A stretch of DNA of 33,861 bases, from positions 15,001 to 48,861 of the forward strand of contig JBBHKE010002927.1 of the NCBI GenBank assembly GCA_037447655.1. The letters are read 5' to 3'. The notes beneath the pieces are model-generated. The model did no database searches. It saw only the letters and a list, made by a program, of their open reading frames with translations, and had not been told where the DNA came from. Source of the DNA: Zygnema cylindricum. Its lineage: Eukaryota > Streptophyta > Zygnematophyceae > Zygnematales > Zygnemataceae. Made by a program: the position numbers and the translations under genes. Positions 20,360-30,064 of this stretch are shown piece after piece; the stretch's first letter is position 1, and each line of letters begins with the position of its first letter.

Positions 20360-21030
20360 AACTCCAATACCGCTGCCAAATTTAATGGCTTAGATTTCTA
20401 TAGGTAAAAATATCAGATAGAGCATCTTTTGCGCCGCAAAAAACTTTTGTCAATCACTTGTGGTAGCGAAATTGAACTTGCAGATGATGCCAAAAAGCCC
20501 AAGTGGCTCGCTCGAAACAAGGAAGCCCACTCTAGGCTTCTCCTTCCTCTTGAGTCATCTCAAATTGACATCATCCGTGACGCCACTCCTGCTCACGAAG
20601 TATGGTCACTCTTGACCTCTGATTATGAAAATTAGTCCTAATAAAATAAGTTATTTCTCAAGTGGCAGCTCAACTCTTACAAAAAGCTGCCTACGGATTC
20701 TATTCAGACCTTTGTTTAGCACCTAAAATCTCTGGCTGGAAAACTCTAGAGCATTAATGCTAAAATATCGGACGATGATCTAATCTCGGCAATCCTTGGC
20801 AACATGATGGACTCTTATACGTCCCTTGTTTCCTCCCTTGACAATTCTCCAACTACGCTCACTATCCCAACTTTAACGGCTCGATTTGTATATGAGGAAA
20901 TAAAACAGTTGTTTCAACAAACACTAGTCGTTTCCTTGGCAACGAGTTCTACCAATCCTAGGCCACCAAAGTCATCTTCCACTTCCTGTCGCTATTGTCG
21001 AGCGACTGATCACACCATTGACTACTGTCC

Positions 21031-21136
21031 GACCCTCAAAAGAAAAAATGATCGCCAAAGAGGACCAAGCCCTATGAGTTGGCGACCCTCAAAAGAAAAA
21101 ATGATCGCCAAAGAGGACCAGGCCGTACGAGTTGGC
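21031..21136 (+). repeat. 53-bp tandem duplication in copia-1 gag
   Basis: Two adjacent copies start GACCCTCAAAAGAAAAAATG and differ at only a few bases. The period is not a multiple of three, so it breaks the frame just after the zinc knuckle. Confidence 0.9.
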
Positions 21137-21240
21137 GAGGTCATACAGGAGGTCATGGAACATATCAAGTTCAAGCTTCCTCCGCTGAGGCCGCTATTCC
21201 GGCATTCCAATTTTCTCTAACCAATTCTTTTGCTCAACCG

Positions 21241-22600
21241 TACCATTACGCCAATCCTCCTCTATCGGATCATTCCATCTCTAATCAATTCGGATACGCT
21301 CCTTGTCATCCGACTTCGCTTCTCCCTCCAACGGTTAATCTAAACGTTTTGACCTCACTGACGCAATCCGGTTTTCGATTTGCATTGGCGACAGTTTCCA
21401 ACTCTATCGCGTCAGTTCTTTCACCAACCGTACGTGACGACAGCTGGATTGTTGATTCTCGTGCTTCCCACCATTTATCTTCACGCTCTGATTGGTTCAT
21501 TTCACTCGCCCCACTTTATATTTCGATGCCAATCCTTCTTGGAAATAATGTCGCCCGTACGGCCATGCACATTGGCTAAACAAACACTGGCCAAACGAAC
21601 ACTTCTGGCAAATATCCAAATCCAACATGTATTAAACTCTCTAACGTCCTATTTTTCCCTACCTTAGAATTTTTTTTTTTCAATCGGCACGGCTTTACAC
21701 CGAAAGACCACGGCTGTATTCTCCTCTAACCACGTCACATTTTTTAGTCAAATAAAATTCACTGTTGGATCACGAATTAAGCTTGGAGACATTTGCATTC
21801 TTTCCTCTTTTCCTCGTTGGATTTGCCAACGTTGCCATCTCTTCCCCATATCACCCTCTCCAAATGGCACCTTTGGTACAGTCATCTCTCAGGTCTTAGT
21901 TTTCACCAGTTATACGGGCTTAGACTCTTTCATGAACCGCAAAATCTCTTTTTGTACTGGATGCATCAAAGGAAAATTTCCACGCCCATCTTTTTTTTTA
22001 AGCCAATCTGACAATCCACTTTCCTTAATCAATTCTAACTTATGTGGACCAATGTCAAACCCTAGTCATAATAGAGCATTTTTTTTTTCACTTTATCAAC
22101 GAAAGCTACTCGTTACAGTCACCTGTACGTTGTACGTTGCGAATCAGATACTTTCGCAATTTTCCAACAATTTAAATCGAAAGTGGAGAATAAACTCAAC
22201 TTCGCATCAAAATCCTTTGAACTGACAACGGAAGTGAATTCAACTCTACAGAATTTGTTTCCTTTCTCTCGCTCCACGAAATTGTCCATCAAACTACGAC
22301 AGCGTATACTCCTCAACAGAATGGAGTCTCGAAATGTTACAAATGAATTCTAGTTAACATGAGACGATCCATGTTAAATTTCGGACTTTTTTCACCTATA
22401 TTCTGGGGAAGAGCTTTCACAACAACGTATTACCTCCGCAATATATGTCCTACCTAGGCTCGTCCAAACCTCACTCCCCACAAGGCTTGGACAAGCCAAA
22501 AAATCGGACGTTTCACATTTACAATTTTTTGGCAGCATAGCTTGGGAAAAGATCTCACGCCTCAACACAAGTGGATCAGCCGTGCCAAATCTAGATAATT
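21241..22600 (+). pseudogene. Copia-1 protease and integrase remnant
   Basis: The aspartic protease motif Trp-Ile-Val-Asp-Ser-Arg-Ala-Ser is at about 21445-21471; the active-site triad is Asp-Ser-Arg (21454-21462) where Asp-Ser-Gly is required. A pre-integrase motif (Trp-His-Leu-Trp-Tyr-Ser-His-Leu) is near 21862-21887. The Cys-x2-Cys part of the integrase zinc finger follows near 21954-21965. In the integrase core the first catalytic Asp is Asn (near 22040, Asn-Leu-Cys-Gly-Pro). The second Asp survives (Thr-Asp-Asn-Gly, near 22221). The Glu is replaced by Lys (Asn-Gly-Val-Ser-Lys, near 22321-22335). Stops and shifts are frequent. The enzyme would have processed Gag-Pol and inserted cDNA; this copy cannot. 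Confidence 0.8.
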
Positions 22601-24000
22601 GGTCGGCTATGCCACAAAAATCCTAAGCTTACTGAATTTGGCTCCATAACGAATGGCGCATCATTTTGAGTCGTGACGTCACGTTTGATGACAAACTCGT
22701 TGTCCTCAAACTAATCTCCTCTAACCCTCCTCCTTCTCCTTTGTCTCCTCTTCCCATCTTTCTTTCTATAACCCTTACCTCTTCCCCCCTTTCTCCTCTC
22801 TTTTCTCCCCAACCTCCTCTTTTACCGTTTCTGCCAGCACTTCCCTCTCTGTCCTTACTCACCGCACTACCTCCGCACCATCCCTTTTCTGTGGTACATT
22901 TCCCTTTGCGAAACAATCTCTAAACCGTACACCCTCTCTCCCATCTCCCCTTTTGCCCCTCCATATGACATTCCATCTATCGTTTCCCCATTCTAGCCAC
23001 CTGCCATCCACAGGAGTGCTCGTGTCGAAGCACGAACAACTAATATTTCTCATGGATTTGTCGACATTGCCACCTTTGACGTACCCTTGTCCTTCTCAAC
23101 GGCCATGGGTGATCTAAATGCTGCAGCCTAGAAGGCCGCTACACCGCTACAGATGCCGAGTTTACCTACCTGCATGTCGAGTTTACCTACATGCATCAAA
23201 ATGGTATTGGAAATGGAAACCAACTCTTCTTCCTCTGCGAAGTGATTGGATCCAAATGGGTGTTTTGTATTAAAACAAAGGCAGACAGCTCCTATGATTG
23301 GTTTAAGGCTTGCTTTGTGCAGAAGGGATTTCTCTAAAAAGAAGGTATTTACTTCACCGAGACATACCCCTCCGTCGCCAAGTTTGTCTCCATCCGCATC
23401 CTTCTCCCCATTGCGTTTCCCAAGATTGGCACATCCATCAAATGGGCATGTAGATAGCCTTCCTTTTTGGCGCACCAACTCCTCTTCCTCCGCATAGTGA
23501 TTTGATCCAAATGGTTGCTTGGTATTAAAAGAAAGGCACACGGCTCCCTTGATCGGTTTAAAGCTCGCTTTGTGCTGAGGGATTTTTCTAGCAAGAAGGT
23601 CTTGACTTCACCACGAAATACCCCGCTGTCGCCAAGTTTGCCTCCATCTGCAACTTTCTCCCCATTGCGCTTCCTAAGACTGGCATATCCATCAAATGGA
23701 CGTGCGGACAACCTTCCTCTATGACGCCCTCTAAGAAAAGATTTTCGTTCGCCAGCCTGAATGCTACATTTCTTTGGGACAGAATACCTTGTCTGCCGCC
23801 TCGTAAAATCCTCATGTTGACTCCCGGTGTTTGGAACCAGCACCTCCAAGCAATTCTCCTCAGCTAAGGCTTCTTTTAGTTGGCCGTTTACTTCAACATA
23901 TTCATCCAAGGTATAGACGATTCTCTCATCATCATCATCATAAATATCATATATATCATATCATATAGATGACATCTCTTTTCGAGTCCTTCCCTCACTC
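22601..24000 (+). pseudogene. Copia-1 reverse transcriptase N-terminal remnant with duplication
   Basis: After a Ser/Pro-rich linker (22660-23020), the start of the copia reverse transcriptase is visible: an Ala-Met-Gly-Asp-Leu-Asn-Ala-Ala stretch near 23100, then a Gly-Ser-Lys-Trp-Val-Phe...Lys-Thr-Lys-Ala-Asp block near 23245-23290. This block and the next ~160 bp occur twice (about 23218-23460 and 23470-23710), diverged by roughly a quarter by eye, so the tandem duplication is old. The Leu-Tyr-Asp-Ala-Leu...Val-Arg-Gln-Pro region follows near 23716-23760. Stops occur in all frames. (ATC)n-like and ATAT repeats sit at 23925-23970. Confidence 0.75.
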
Positions 24001-24639
24001 AAATTCTCTTAGTCAAGTACATGATCCATTCTTACTTTTCCATAAAAAATCTAGGAGAATTAGAGTACAGCTTTGAAATCCTTGTCAGCCGTAGTTGTCT
24101 AGCAAAGACCCTTTACCTCTTTGTGGAAAAATACATCTCAATTTTTTTTGAAAGATTTTCTATGTCTAACTCCACCTTTGTTACTACCCTTTTAAATGCC
24201 AACACTAAGCGTGGTAGCTACTCCATTGGGCCTGTCCACGTAAAAACGCATGATTTATATCTGTCTATGGTAGGCAGTCTCATGTAATGCATGATTTTGA
24301 ATGGTCTATGGTAGGCAGTCTTATGTATGCAATGACTGGCACGACATTGTAATTGTTGTTGGTAAACTCAGTCAATTTGTCTGTAATCCTACTCCAGAGC
24401 ACCTCTTTACTGCAAAGCAAGTCCTTTGCTACCTCAAAGGCACAAAATTGCTTCTCCTCACCTTCTTTGGCGGCTCCTCTCACGCTATTGTTGGCCAAAC
24501 TTGGGGGGAGACCTAGACACCCGCTGTTCCACTTCAGCCAATTGCTTCTCTCTCAGAGGAGCTTTAAATTTTTACGCATCCAAGAAATAGTCGATAGTTG
24601 CTTTATCCTCCAATGAGGCAAAAACATATGGCAGCAACA
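24001..24639 (+). pseudogene. Copia-1 reverse transcriptase C-terminus and first part of RNase H
   Basis: A continuous stretch from 24021 carries the copia sequence after the YVDD box: Phe-Ser-Ile-Lys-Asn-Leu-Gly-Glu-Leu, Lys-Tyr-Ile, Met-Ser-Asn and Ser-Met-Val-Gly-Ser-Leu-Met. A ~35-bp repeat (around 24259-24325) then shifts the frame, and Val-Gly-Lys-Leu-Ser-Gln-Phe follows near 24358. The RNase H Ser-Lys-Lys...Ser-Ile-Val-Ala-Leu-Ser-Ser segment is near 24575-24613. The domain is cut at 24639 by copia-2 and resumes at 32338. Confidence 0.85.
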
Positions 24640-25624
24640 TGTAATTCTGTATCCCCCATTGGACTTCAGAATTCAAGAAGCCTCTAGCCAGTTTTTTGAC
24701 TAACCCACTTTGAACAAAGACCACTGCTACCTAAGCAAGTAAATAGACAATCTGACTGCACCTTTTTGCAGTTTGAACTCCCTAGAGTCTCAGCAAAAAA
24801 AATCACAGAAAACGCCCAACCAGGCGATTAATTATCAAGTGGCAAAGATGCCAATACTTGCATAAGCTCATTTGGAGAGAGGCTGCTACCTCCTAAATTA
24901 TCTTAGTCCTAAACACCTCTCACAATCCCTATATACAGACGTATAAACCAATCAGATGACTGTACAGGTTAGAAAGGTATTATGGCCGATGTCCTTTCTG
25001 TATGGCCTATGTACGACAAGGCCATAGAGTGGACGCATGTCTTCATGGGACTTGTTTGCATGCTCGTTGAGATTCCCCCTTTCCAATTTTATCTTGCTAG
25101 GTGGCGCAAGGTTATGTCACGCCTGAAAACCGCCAAAGCGACTATTTTTGTATTAAGGCGATAATGTGAACTGTCAAATCCAAACCGACTTTTAATAATA
25201 GCTGTTAAAACATATGTTTGCTACATTTGTTTCGTGCGGGTTTTTGTTCACACTATATTCCAACTAGTCACTATGTTCTTTATCTCTAATTCTGTTAGTT
25301 CCTTGGCAATGTTTAAATATCATTTAAATCCTATGTAGTCTAAAGAACTCCTACGACAGACCAGTTAAAGCTGACGGCTACACCTTGCTCTGCTGGTCGG
25401 AGGTTTGAGTCATACTGGACTCTACCTTTTTGTTAAGAGTGACTTATGTCACTCTTTAGTTGTTCCTATGGATCTAAGGCAGCAATGGCTCAACCACTCT
25501 CTCTTTCCTTCAATGACTACAGCAAATCTAGGGGCCAGAGAGAGAGGGTGGAGGCAGGTTGCCTACGCTTTTACTTAATCTATTCAGATCTAGAAAATAC
25601 CCCAAAAATTTAGTGATTTCAACA
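24640..25624 (-). repeat. Copia-2 3' LTR
   Basis: Read on the minus strand it runs TGTTGAAATC...GAATTACA. It aligns along its length with 31347-32332, differing at roughly one base in five over the first 150 bp by eye. A TATATA box is at 24930-24935 and a tRNA-like B-box word, GGTTTGAGTCA, at 25402-25412 on the plus (antisense) strand. Confidence 0.9.
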
Positions 25625-25638
25625 CTCCCCTTATTTTC
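25625..25638 (-). other. Copia-2 polypurine tract
   Basis: On the minus strand GAAAATAAGGGGAG directly precedes the 3' LTR. It is the usual RNase H-resistant primer for plus-strand DNA. Confidence 0.8.
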
Positions 25639-26250
25639 TAGTCTAATTTCAATTTCTCTTTTAATCCACACTTTTCTCTACAACATTTTAACTTGGGATA
25701 GGGTACAAGTTTGGTCATCATATGAGCCACCGTTTCCCCATCACCCCTATACACAAGATTCACAATTATGTTTTCAACCTTTTCCCTTTCAAAACTTAAA
25801 ATTGTGTCCATATGCTTTGCCTTGTAATGATGTTTTGGATTGGCTGCAATTGCAATGGCATCCTGATTATCTGAAAATACTTCATGTACTACCTCATTTA
25901 TATACCCCAGTTCTTGCAATATAGACTTAACCCACATCAACTCTTTCACAGCAGAACAAGAGGCCATGTACTGAGCCTCCCTAGTGGACTGGGCAACCAC
26001 TTTTTGTTGTTTGCTACTCCAACAGAAAGCACCTTCCCCCACATACAACACATATCCAAAAGTGCATCTTCTCATAGGTGCATCTCCATAATGGGCATCA
26101 CTCCAACAGAAAGCACCTTCCCCCACATACAACACATATCCAAAAGTGCATCTTCTCATAGGTGCATCCCCATAATTGGCATCACTCCAAGTAGTGACGT
26201 CAGTGTGCTCCCCTCCCAAATGCAACCATAAATCTTAAGTTCCCACCAGA
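25638..26250 (-). pseudogene. Copia-2 RNase H remnant with in-frame duplication
   Basis: An open frame of 195 codons. It contains a Trp-Ser-Asp-Ala-Asn-Tyr-Gly-Asp start corresponding to the first RNase H Asp. An 84-bp (28-residue) tandem duplication (26016-26099 and 26100-26183) repeats that start, so the domain has two first-Asp motifs. Then come Trp-Ser-Ser-Lys-Gln-Gln, Ser-Thr-Arg-Glu-Ala-Gln-Tyr-Met-Ala, Phe-Ser-Asp-Asn-Gln-Asp and the C-terminal Met-Thr-Lys-Leu-Val-Pro-Tyr-Pro tail. The enzyme would remove RNA from RNA-DNA hybrids. The duplication probably spoils the fold. Confidence 0.88.
26016..26183 (-). repeat. 84-bp in-frame tandem duplication in copia-2 RNase H
   Basis: The two copies (26016-26099, 26100-26183) differ at very few positions, so this is a recent event relative to the age of the element. 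Confidence 0.93.
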
Positions 26251-27360
26251 TTTCTCATGACTCTCTTGGCTGCCTCCCAATCTTTCTTCTTAGGATCATT
26301 AAGAATCCTACTAAGGACTGCAATGTTGACGCATTGTCCAGCCTAGTGTAGTTCATAAAGTAGATTAAGCTTCCTATAACCTGCGTGTAAATTATAAACT
26401 TCATGAGTTGTCTCTTTTTTGGACTTATCTGATCATCTAAGATCATCAGTCCTCCTTTTACACTCCCATCACTTACTTTTTTCAAGTCCATGAGAGTGGT
26501 ACAACTGTTTGCCTTTTCCATTTGGAATTTCTCAAGCATATTCCTTATGGCTTCTTTTTGAGTAAGTATGATAATCTTTTTCCCTCTATCTCTTTCCATT
26601 TGAATTCCCAAAATGTATTTTGCCTCCCCTAAATCTTTTATGCCAAATTTGCTTCTAAGATCTTTCCTTAACTTATTGATCTTTTCCATTGACTTACTTA
26701 ACACTACCATATCATTCACATAAATTGCAATGAAAATAACACCTTTCTTATCCTCAAAAATATAAATAGAATGGTTAGAATTGATCCGGATATATTTCAG
26801 ACCGGTGAGAAACTCATCTAGTTTCTTATTCCATTTTCTAGGAGCCAGGGAGCTTGCTTTAGTCTATATAAGGACTTTATGAGCCGGCAAACTTTGCTCT
26901 CCTCTCCTTCCTCTACAAACCCCTTTGGTTGCTGCATGAAGATTACTTCTTTTTGCTCACCATTGAGGAAGGCGGTCTTAATATCCATCTGGTGTATTTC
27001 CATGTCTTCCGCTGCTGCTAGACTGAGAAGAATCCATACTGATGGGAAGCGAACCATCGGAGCAAAAGTCTCCTCATAATCTATTCATTTTTTTTGGGTG
27101 GTCCCCTTTGCTACCAACCGAGCCTATATCTCTTAATGGCATTATCTTGGTTCAATTTCAGTTTAAACATCCATTTGCACCCAATTGGTTTTTCTGTCTG
27201 GAGGACAGTCCACCAGCTCCCAAGTAATTGCTTCCATGATAAAGGCCATCTCATCATTTATGGTTCTAACCCATATGTCTTTCTCTGGACTTTCCATTGC
27301 CTCCAAGTATGACTGAGGCTCATCAAGGTGAGACAACTTAGTTACCTTGTGAGCGGGCTT
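26251..27360 (-). pseudogene. Copia-2 reverse transcriptase remnant
   Basis: Upstream (27360-27060) is the start of the copia RT family with several stops. The frame 27057-26818 has Phe-Ala-Pro-Met-Val-Arg, Met-Asp-Ile-Lys-Thr-Ala-Phe-Leu-Asn-Gly (first catalytic Asp present) and Leu-Tyr-Arg-Leu-Lys-Gln-Ala-Pro. A stop follows. The active-site box reads Tyr-Val-Asn-Asp (26722-26711) instead of Tyr-Val-Asp-Asp, removing a catalytic Asp. The frame to 26255 continues with Lys-Asp-Leu-Gly-Glu-Ala and Leu-Gly-Ile-Gln-Met-Glu. The enzyme copies element RNA into DNA inside the particle; this copy cannot. Confidence 0.9.
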
Positions 27361-27760
27361 TCATTCTTGTAGCGTTTTGCTGCTTGTTTGTCCTCCCTCA
27401 AATTCTGAAGCTAGAATGGAGGGAAGTCTCGGGTTCCTCCTCAGTGTCTCATCGTCCCCCTTATCTATGGAGACCGGTTCTGGCACCTCCTCCTCTGTCT
27501 TCTCGGAGTGTGTAGAGGTATGGGGAGATTTCGGTATGTCTCCCCCATCTTGGATCTCCCTTGAATTTGCAATCACTTTTTCTCTCATATCCCTTTCGGG
27601 AAAATCGGAGTCCTCCTCATTCTTAGACCGAAAGCTGATTCGTACCTTTTTGGTATATTTGAATGGATCAAATGACTTCCCTTCATCCATGACAACTAGG
27701 TGTTTTACCATAATTATATATTTTTTGCTAAGTCATAAAATCTATATCCTTTGACATCCT
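27361..27760 (-). pseudogene. Copia-2 integrase C-terminal extension / linker to reverse transcriptase
   Basis: The open frame 27711-27361 (116 codons) is acidic and Ser/Glu/Lys-rich and ends with an Arg-Arg-Asn-Pro-Arg-Leu-Pro motif, as is usual just before copia reverse transcriptase. It has no enzymatic motif. It is in frame neither with the integrase end at 27760 nor with the reverse transcriptase start. Confidence 0.75.
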
Positions 27761-27921
27761 CATCATATCCCACAAAATATATAGGTTTCCCTTTAGCATC
27801 TAGTTTCTAGGTTTTTCTATTCGTATGAAGAGTGTAAACTTGACTACTAAATACCTTTAAGTGAAAAAAATATAGTTTCTTTCCAACCCATCTCTCATAA
27901 GGTTTCATTGTTTTCACAACT

Positions 27922-27979
27922 GAGGTAAGGACTCTATTCTTAATGTAGTTGAGGTAAGGACTCTATTCTTAATGTAGTT
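27922..27979 (-). repeat. 29-bp perfect tandem duplication in copia-2 integrase
   Basis: Two identical adjacent copies start GAGGTAAGGACTCTATTC. The period is not a multiple of three. Confidence 0.97.
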
Positions 27980-28142
27980 AGCACAGTTTATGGCTTCTTC
28001 CCAAAACCTTTTCCCTACCTTCTTGTCGGCCAGCATACTACACACACTATCTCTTAAAGTCCGGTTCAACCTTTCAACTACTCTATTTTTTTATGGATTA
28101 TACGGTACAGTTTTCTGATGCTCAACTCCCTCATCCCTCAAG

Positions 28143-28147
28143 TATTC
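28143..28147. other. Target-site duplication TATTC (left)
   Basis: An exact match to TATTC at 29391-29395 on the other side of the solo LTR. Taking out the insert and one TATTC rejoins the integrase frame without a gap. Confidence 0.9.
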
Positions 28148-28341
28148 TATTGATATTTGAGTATTTTATAGGTCTGTATTAGGATAGAAAAAGAGCTGAG
28201 GCGGTCTGCCTCTAACTCCCCTTTCCAAGCCCCCATACTTGTTGTAGTCACTGAAGGCTGGATAGGGAGCTAGAGCCATGGCTGCCTAAGCTCTCTAGAG
28301 AAGACAGCGGGTAAATTAGGTAGACTTACCAAAAGTTAGTT

Positions 28342-28380
28342 GACGGACCCAGGAATTGATCCTGGTACCTACCGTCCGTC
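28342..28380 (-). ncRNA. tRNA-like minihelix (acceptor plus T arm) in the solo LTR
   Basis: On the minus strand a perfect 7-bp stem GACGGAC/GTCCGTC encloses an 8-nt linker and a perfect 5-bp stem CCAGG/CCTGG closed by a 7-nt ATCAATT loop. This is the stem geometry of a tRNA acceptor and T arm without the other arms. GATCAATTC fits the RNA polymerase III B box (GWTCRANNC). No good A box is seen, so it is a tRNA-like relic rather than a tRNA gene. Whether it is transcribed is unknown. Confidence 0.5.
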
Positions 28381-28554
28381 AATCCTCAGTAGCCGTTAGC
28401 TCTAGCCGTTATGTCTAGAACAGATATTACGATATATAGGGTTTGACAGATATATAAATCGTTATATGTAGATTAATCCGTTTAACGGCTAATAGATACT
28501 TAGTACATAGATACAGTTTAATTTAGTACGAAGTACGGAATGGGGGCAGAACGG

Positions 28555-28647
28555 ATACCGCGCATTTGTTTCGATAGCGAAACAAATACCGCGCATTTGT
28601 TTCGACAGCGAAACAAATACCGCGCATTTGTTTCGATAGCGAAACAA
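28555..28647. repeat. 31-bp tandem repeat x3, each a hairpin
   Basis: Three nearly identical units, each with TTTGTTTCGATAGCGAAACA (arms TTTGTTTCG/CGAAACAAA) between ATACCGCGC words. The middle unit has GACAGC in place of GATAGC. Confidence 0.95.
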
Positions 28648-29013
28648 ATACCGCGCGTCGAATTTCAGCGGCTACGATTATAGCCGGTCTTGATCGGACG
28701 GCCACGATAGGCGCCGCGATCACGGAAAAGGCATTTTTGGCGTTTTACGGTCTTTGTCACGTCATGTGACACGTGGCGTGATAACATTGGACTACGGGAA
28801 TTCCGGAGATTACAGGAACTAATCCTGATTTGACACGTGTCGACATTTTGGCCATGTCGTACAATGGCCGTACAGAAAGTACACCGGCACCTGTACTTTT
28901 CTGTACGACACAGTAATTTGATTGGTGCCGTACTTCAGTAGATAGAGTTTTAGAGAGGGAATAGGACTTAGAAAATTTTGGGTAGGCAGCTGCCTCTCCC
29001 AGAGAGCACCCTG

Positions 29014-29020
29014 TATAAAT
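29014..29020 (+). promoter_or_regulatory. TATA box of the solo LTR
   Basis: TATAAAT in CCCTGTATAAATGGC, in the position expected for the U3/R boundary. Confidence 0.6.
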
Positions 29021-29390
29021 GGCAAACTTTGGCCAGCCATAACTATCAATTTACTTGACCATTTTCAGTGATTCTTTTTGCTGCGGACTCAGGGGAGTCC
29101 AGGCTACACAGGGGTGTAGTCGGTCAGAGTTTTTTGTCTGCCAGGGAGGCTGTATTTATAAGGGAAAGTCAAAGTGGGTGAATGTGTCCAAATCTCATAT
29201 TCTAACTTTGCATTCTGTGGTGGAACTGAGCACACAGAAAGTGTTATTTCACAGGGGTGAATCTATATTGGGGTTTTGACTGTCAAGGGGTCAGTCATTT
29301 GGGTTTATATCAACTTGGAGTCGGCACTATCTAGATTAGCTTCTTTTGGATCTGCATACTCTGAGGGCCAATGGAGGTCTCAGAGTTTCA

Positions 29391-30064
29391 TATTCCTCAA
29401 ACTGGTTAGAGGTATATTCTCCTCCATTATCACTCCTTATCTTTTTAATGGGGGTTGCGTGCAACTTTTCACTCCATGCGTTATATTCTTTGAAGTAAGT
29501 TGGTGTTTTAGACTTTGTTTTTAGAAAGTAAACTCGAGAGTATCTAGACCAATCATAAGTGATTGTCATCATATACCTTTTCCCCCCACATGAAGGTACT
29601 TTTGTTGGTCCTCGAATATATGTGTGGATTAGATCTAGTACTTTCTCACCTCTATATGTGGCAGTTTTGGGAAAGGGGATTCTATGAGCTTTTCGTTGGG
29701 CACAACCACTACAATCATCCATCATTTCATTATTTCCAAAGTGAATGCCTTATATTACCCCATGCCCTTTCATTTCCCTCAGCCTATCAAAATGCACATG
29801 CCCCAACCGCTTATGCCAAATTATCAAGTTTGGGACATTAACATAGTAAGCATTCTTCTTTTCATTACACAGGTTAAGCCTAAACATTCCTTGGTTACCT
29901 TTTTCTGCTGTGAAGTAGACTTCATCCCTATACTTAGCTGTAAAGACTCCCTTTCTCGTGAAGGAATCAAATTCCTTATCATCTAATAAAGAAGTAGAGA
30001 CAAGATTATTTCTCAGTTGAGGAATGTAGAGTACATTTGAGAAGGTGAGTATAGGAGTCTTACC
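29391..30064 (-). pseudogene. Copia-2 pre-integrase domain and integrase, first part
   Basis: Read from 30064: a stop, then a Val-Leu-Tyr-Ile-Pro-Gln-Leu-Arg-Asn-Asn-Leu stretch that follows copia proteases, the pre-integrase motif Ile-Trp-His-Lys-Arg-Leu-Gly-His (about 29820-29797) and Cys-Ser-Gly-Cys (about 29711-29700), completing the zinc finger. A stop lies near 29752. In the core, the first catalytic Asp is Tyr (His-Thr-Tyr-Ile-Arg-Gly-Pro, near 29625). The second Asp is intact (Ser-Asp-Asn-Gly-Gly-Glu, near 29430). The frame is broken at 29391 by the solo LTR and resumes at 28147. Confidence 0.88.

Larger units (their letters stand above)
20327..21240 (+). pseudogene. Copia-1 gag remnant
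   Basis: Gag forms the virus-like particle that packages element RNA. The ATG at 20327 lies inside the LTR, 18 bp before its end, and the frame runs through the primer-binding site. Residues near 20380-20430 (Phe-Asn-Gly...Phe-Tyr-Arg) match the start of copia gag. Stops occur at about 20406 and 20633 and again near 20718-20750. The segment 20804-20940 is the helical C-terminal part. A zinc knuckle, Cys-x2-Cys-x4-His-x4-Cys, is encoded at 20987-21028 and would bind RNA. Immediately after it a 53-bp tandem duplication (21031-21083 and 21084-21136) shifts the frame. The remnant is non-functional. Confidence 0.85.
27761..28147 (-). pseudogene. Copia-2 integrase, second part
   Basis: Read from 28147 leftwards it continues the integrase core broken off at 29391: a Tyr-Leu-Arg-Asp-Glu-Gly start, then Val-Pro-Tyr-Asn-Pro, a stop where Gln is expected, and Val-Val-Glu-Arg-Leu-Asn with the catalytic Glu. 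The post-core region ends with Tyr-Phe-Val-Gly-Tyr-Asp-Glu near 27780. A perfect 29-bp tandem duplication (27922-27950, 27951-27979) shifts the frame. Confidence 0.85.
28148..29390 (+). mobile_element. Solo LTR, 1243 bp, related to the copia-2 LTR
   Basis: It starts TATTGATATTTG (the copy at 33735 has TGTTGATATTTG) and ends GTTTCA, with perfect 5-bp duplications outside. Its first ~150 bp and last ~350 bp share ordered words with the copia-2 LTR in element orientation (TAGTCACTGAAGG, GAGCCATGGCTGCC, TTTGCTGCGGACTCA, CCAATGGAGG), so it is a sister family. A TATA box is at 29014-29020. It contains a 31-bp x3 hairpin array and an antisense tRNA-like minihelix. No internal genes, so it is a product of LTR-LTR recombination. 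Confidence 0.9.

Noticed and set aside
22629-23909. Minus-strand frames of 95-186 codons opposite copia-1
   Set aside because: They are antisense to the recognisable reverse transcriptase remnant and owe their openness to its composition and duplication.
25559-27754. Plus-strand frames opposite copia-2
   Set aside because: Antisense shadows of RNase H, linker and reverse transcriptase; no conserved residues.
28555-28647. CRISPR array
   Set aside because: Three contiguous 31-bp units with no spacers, inside an LTR.
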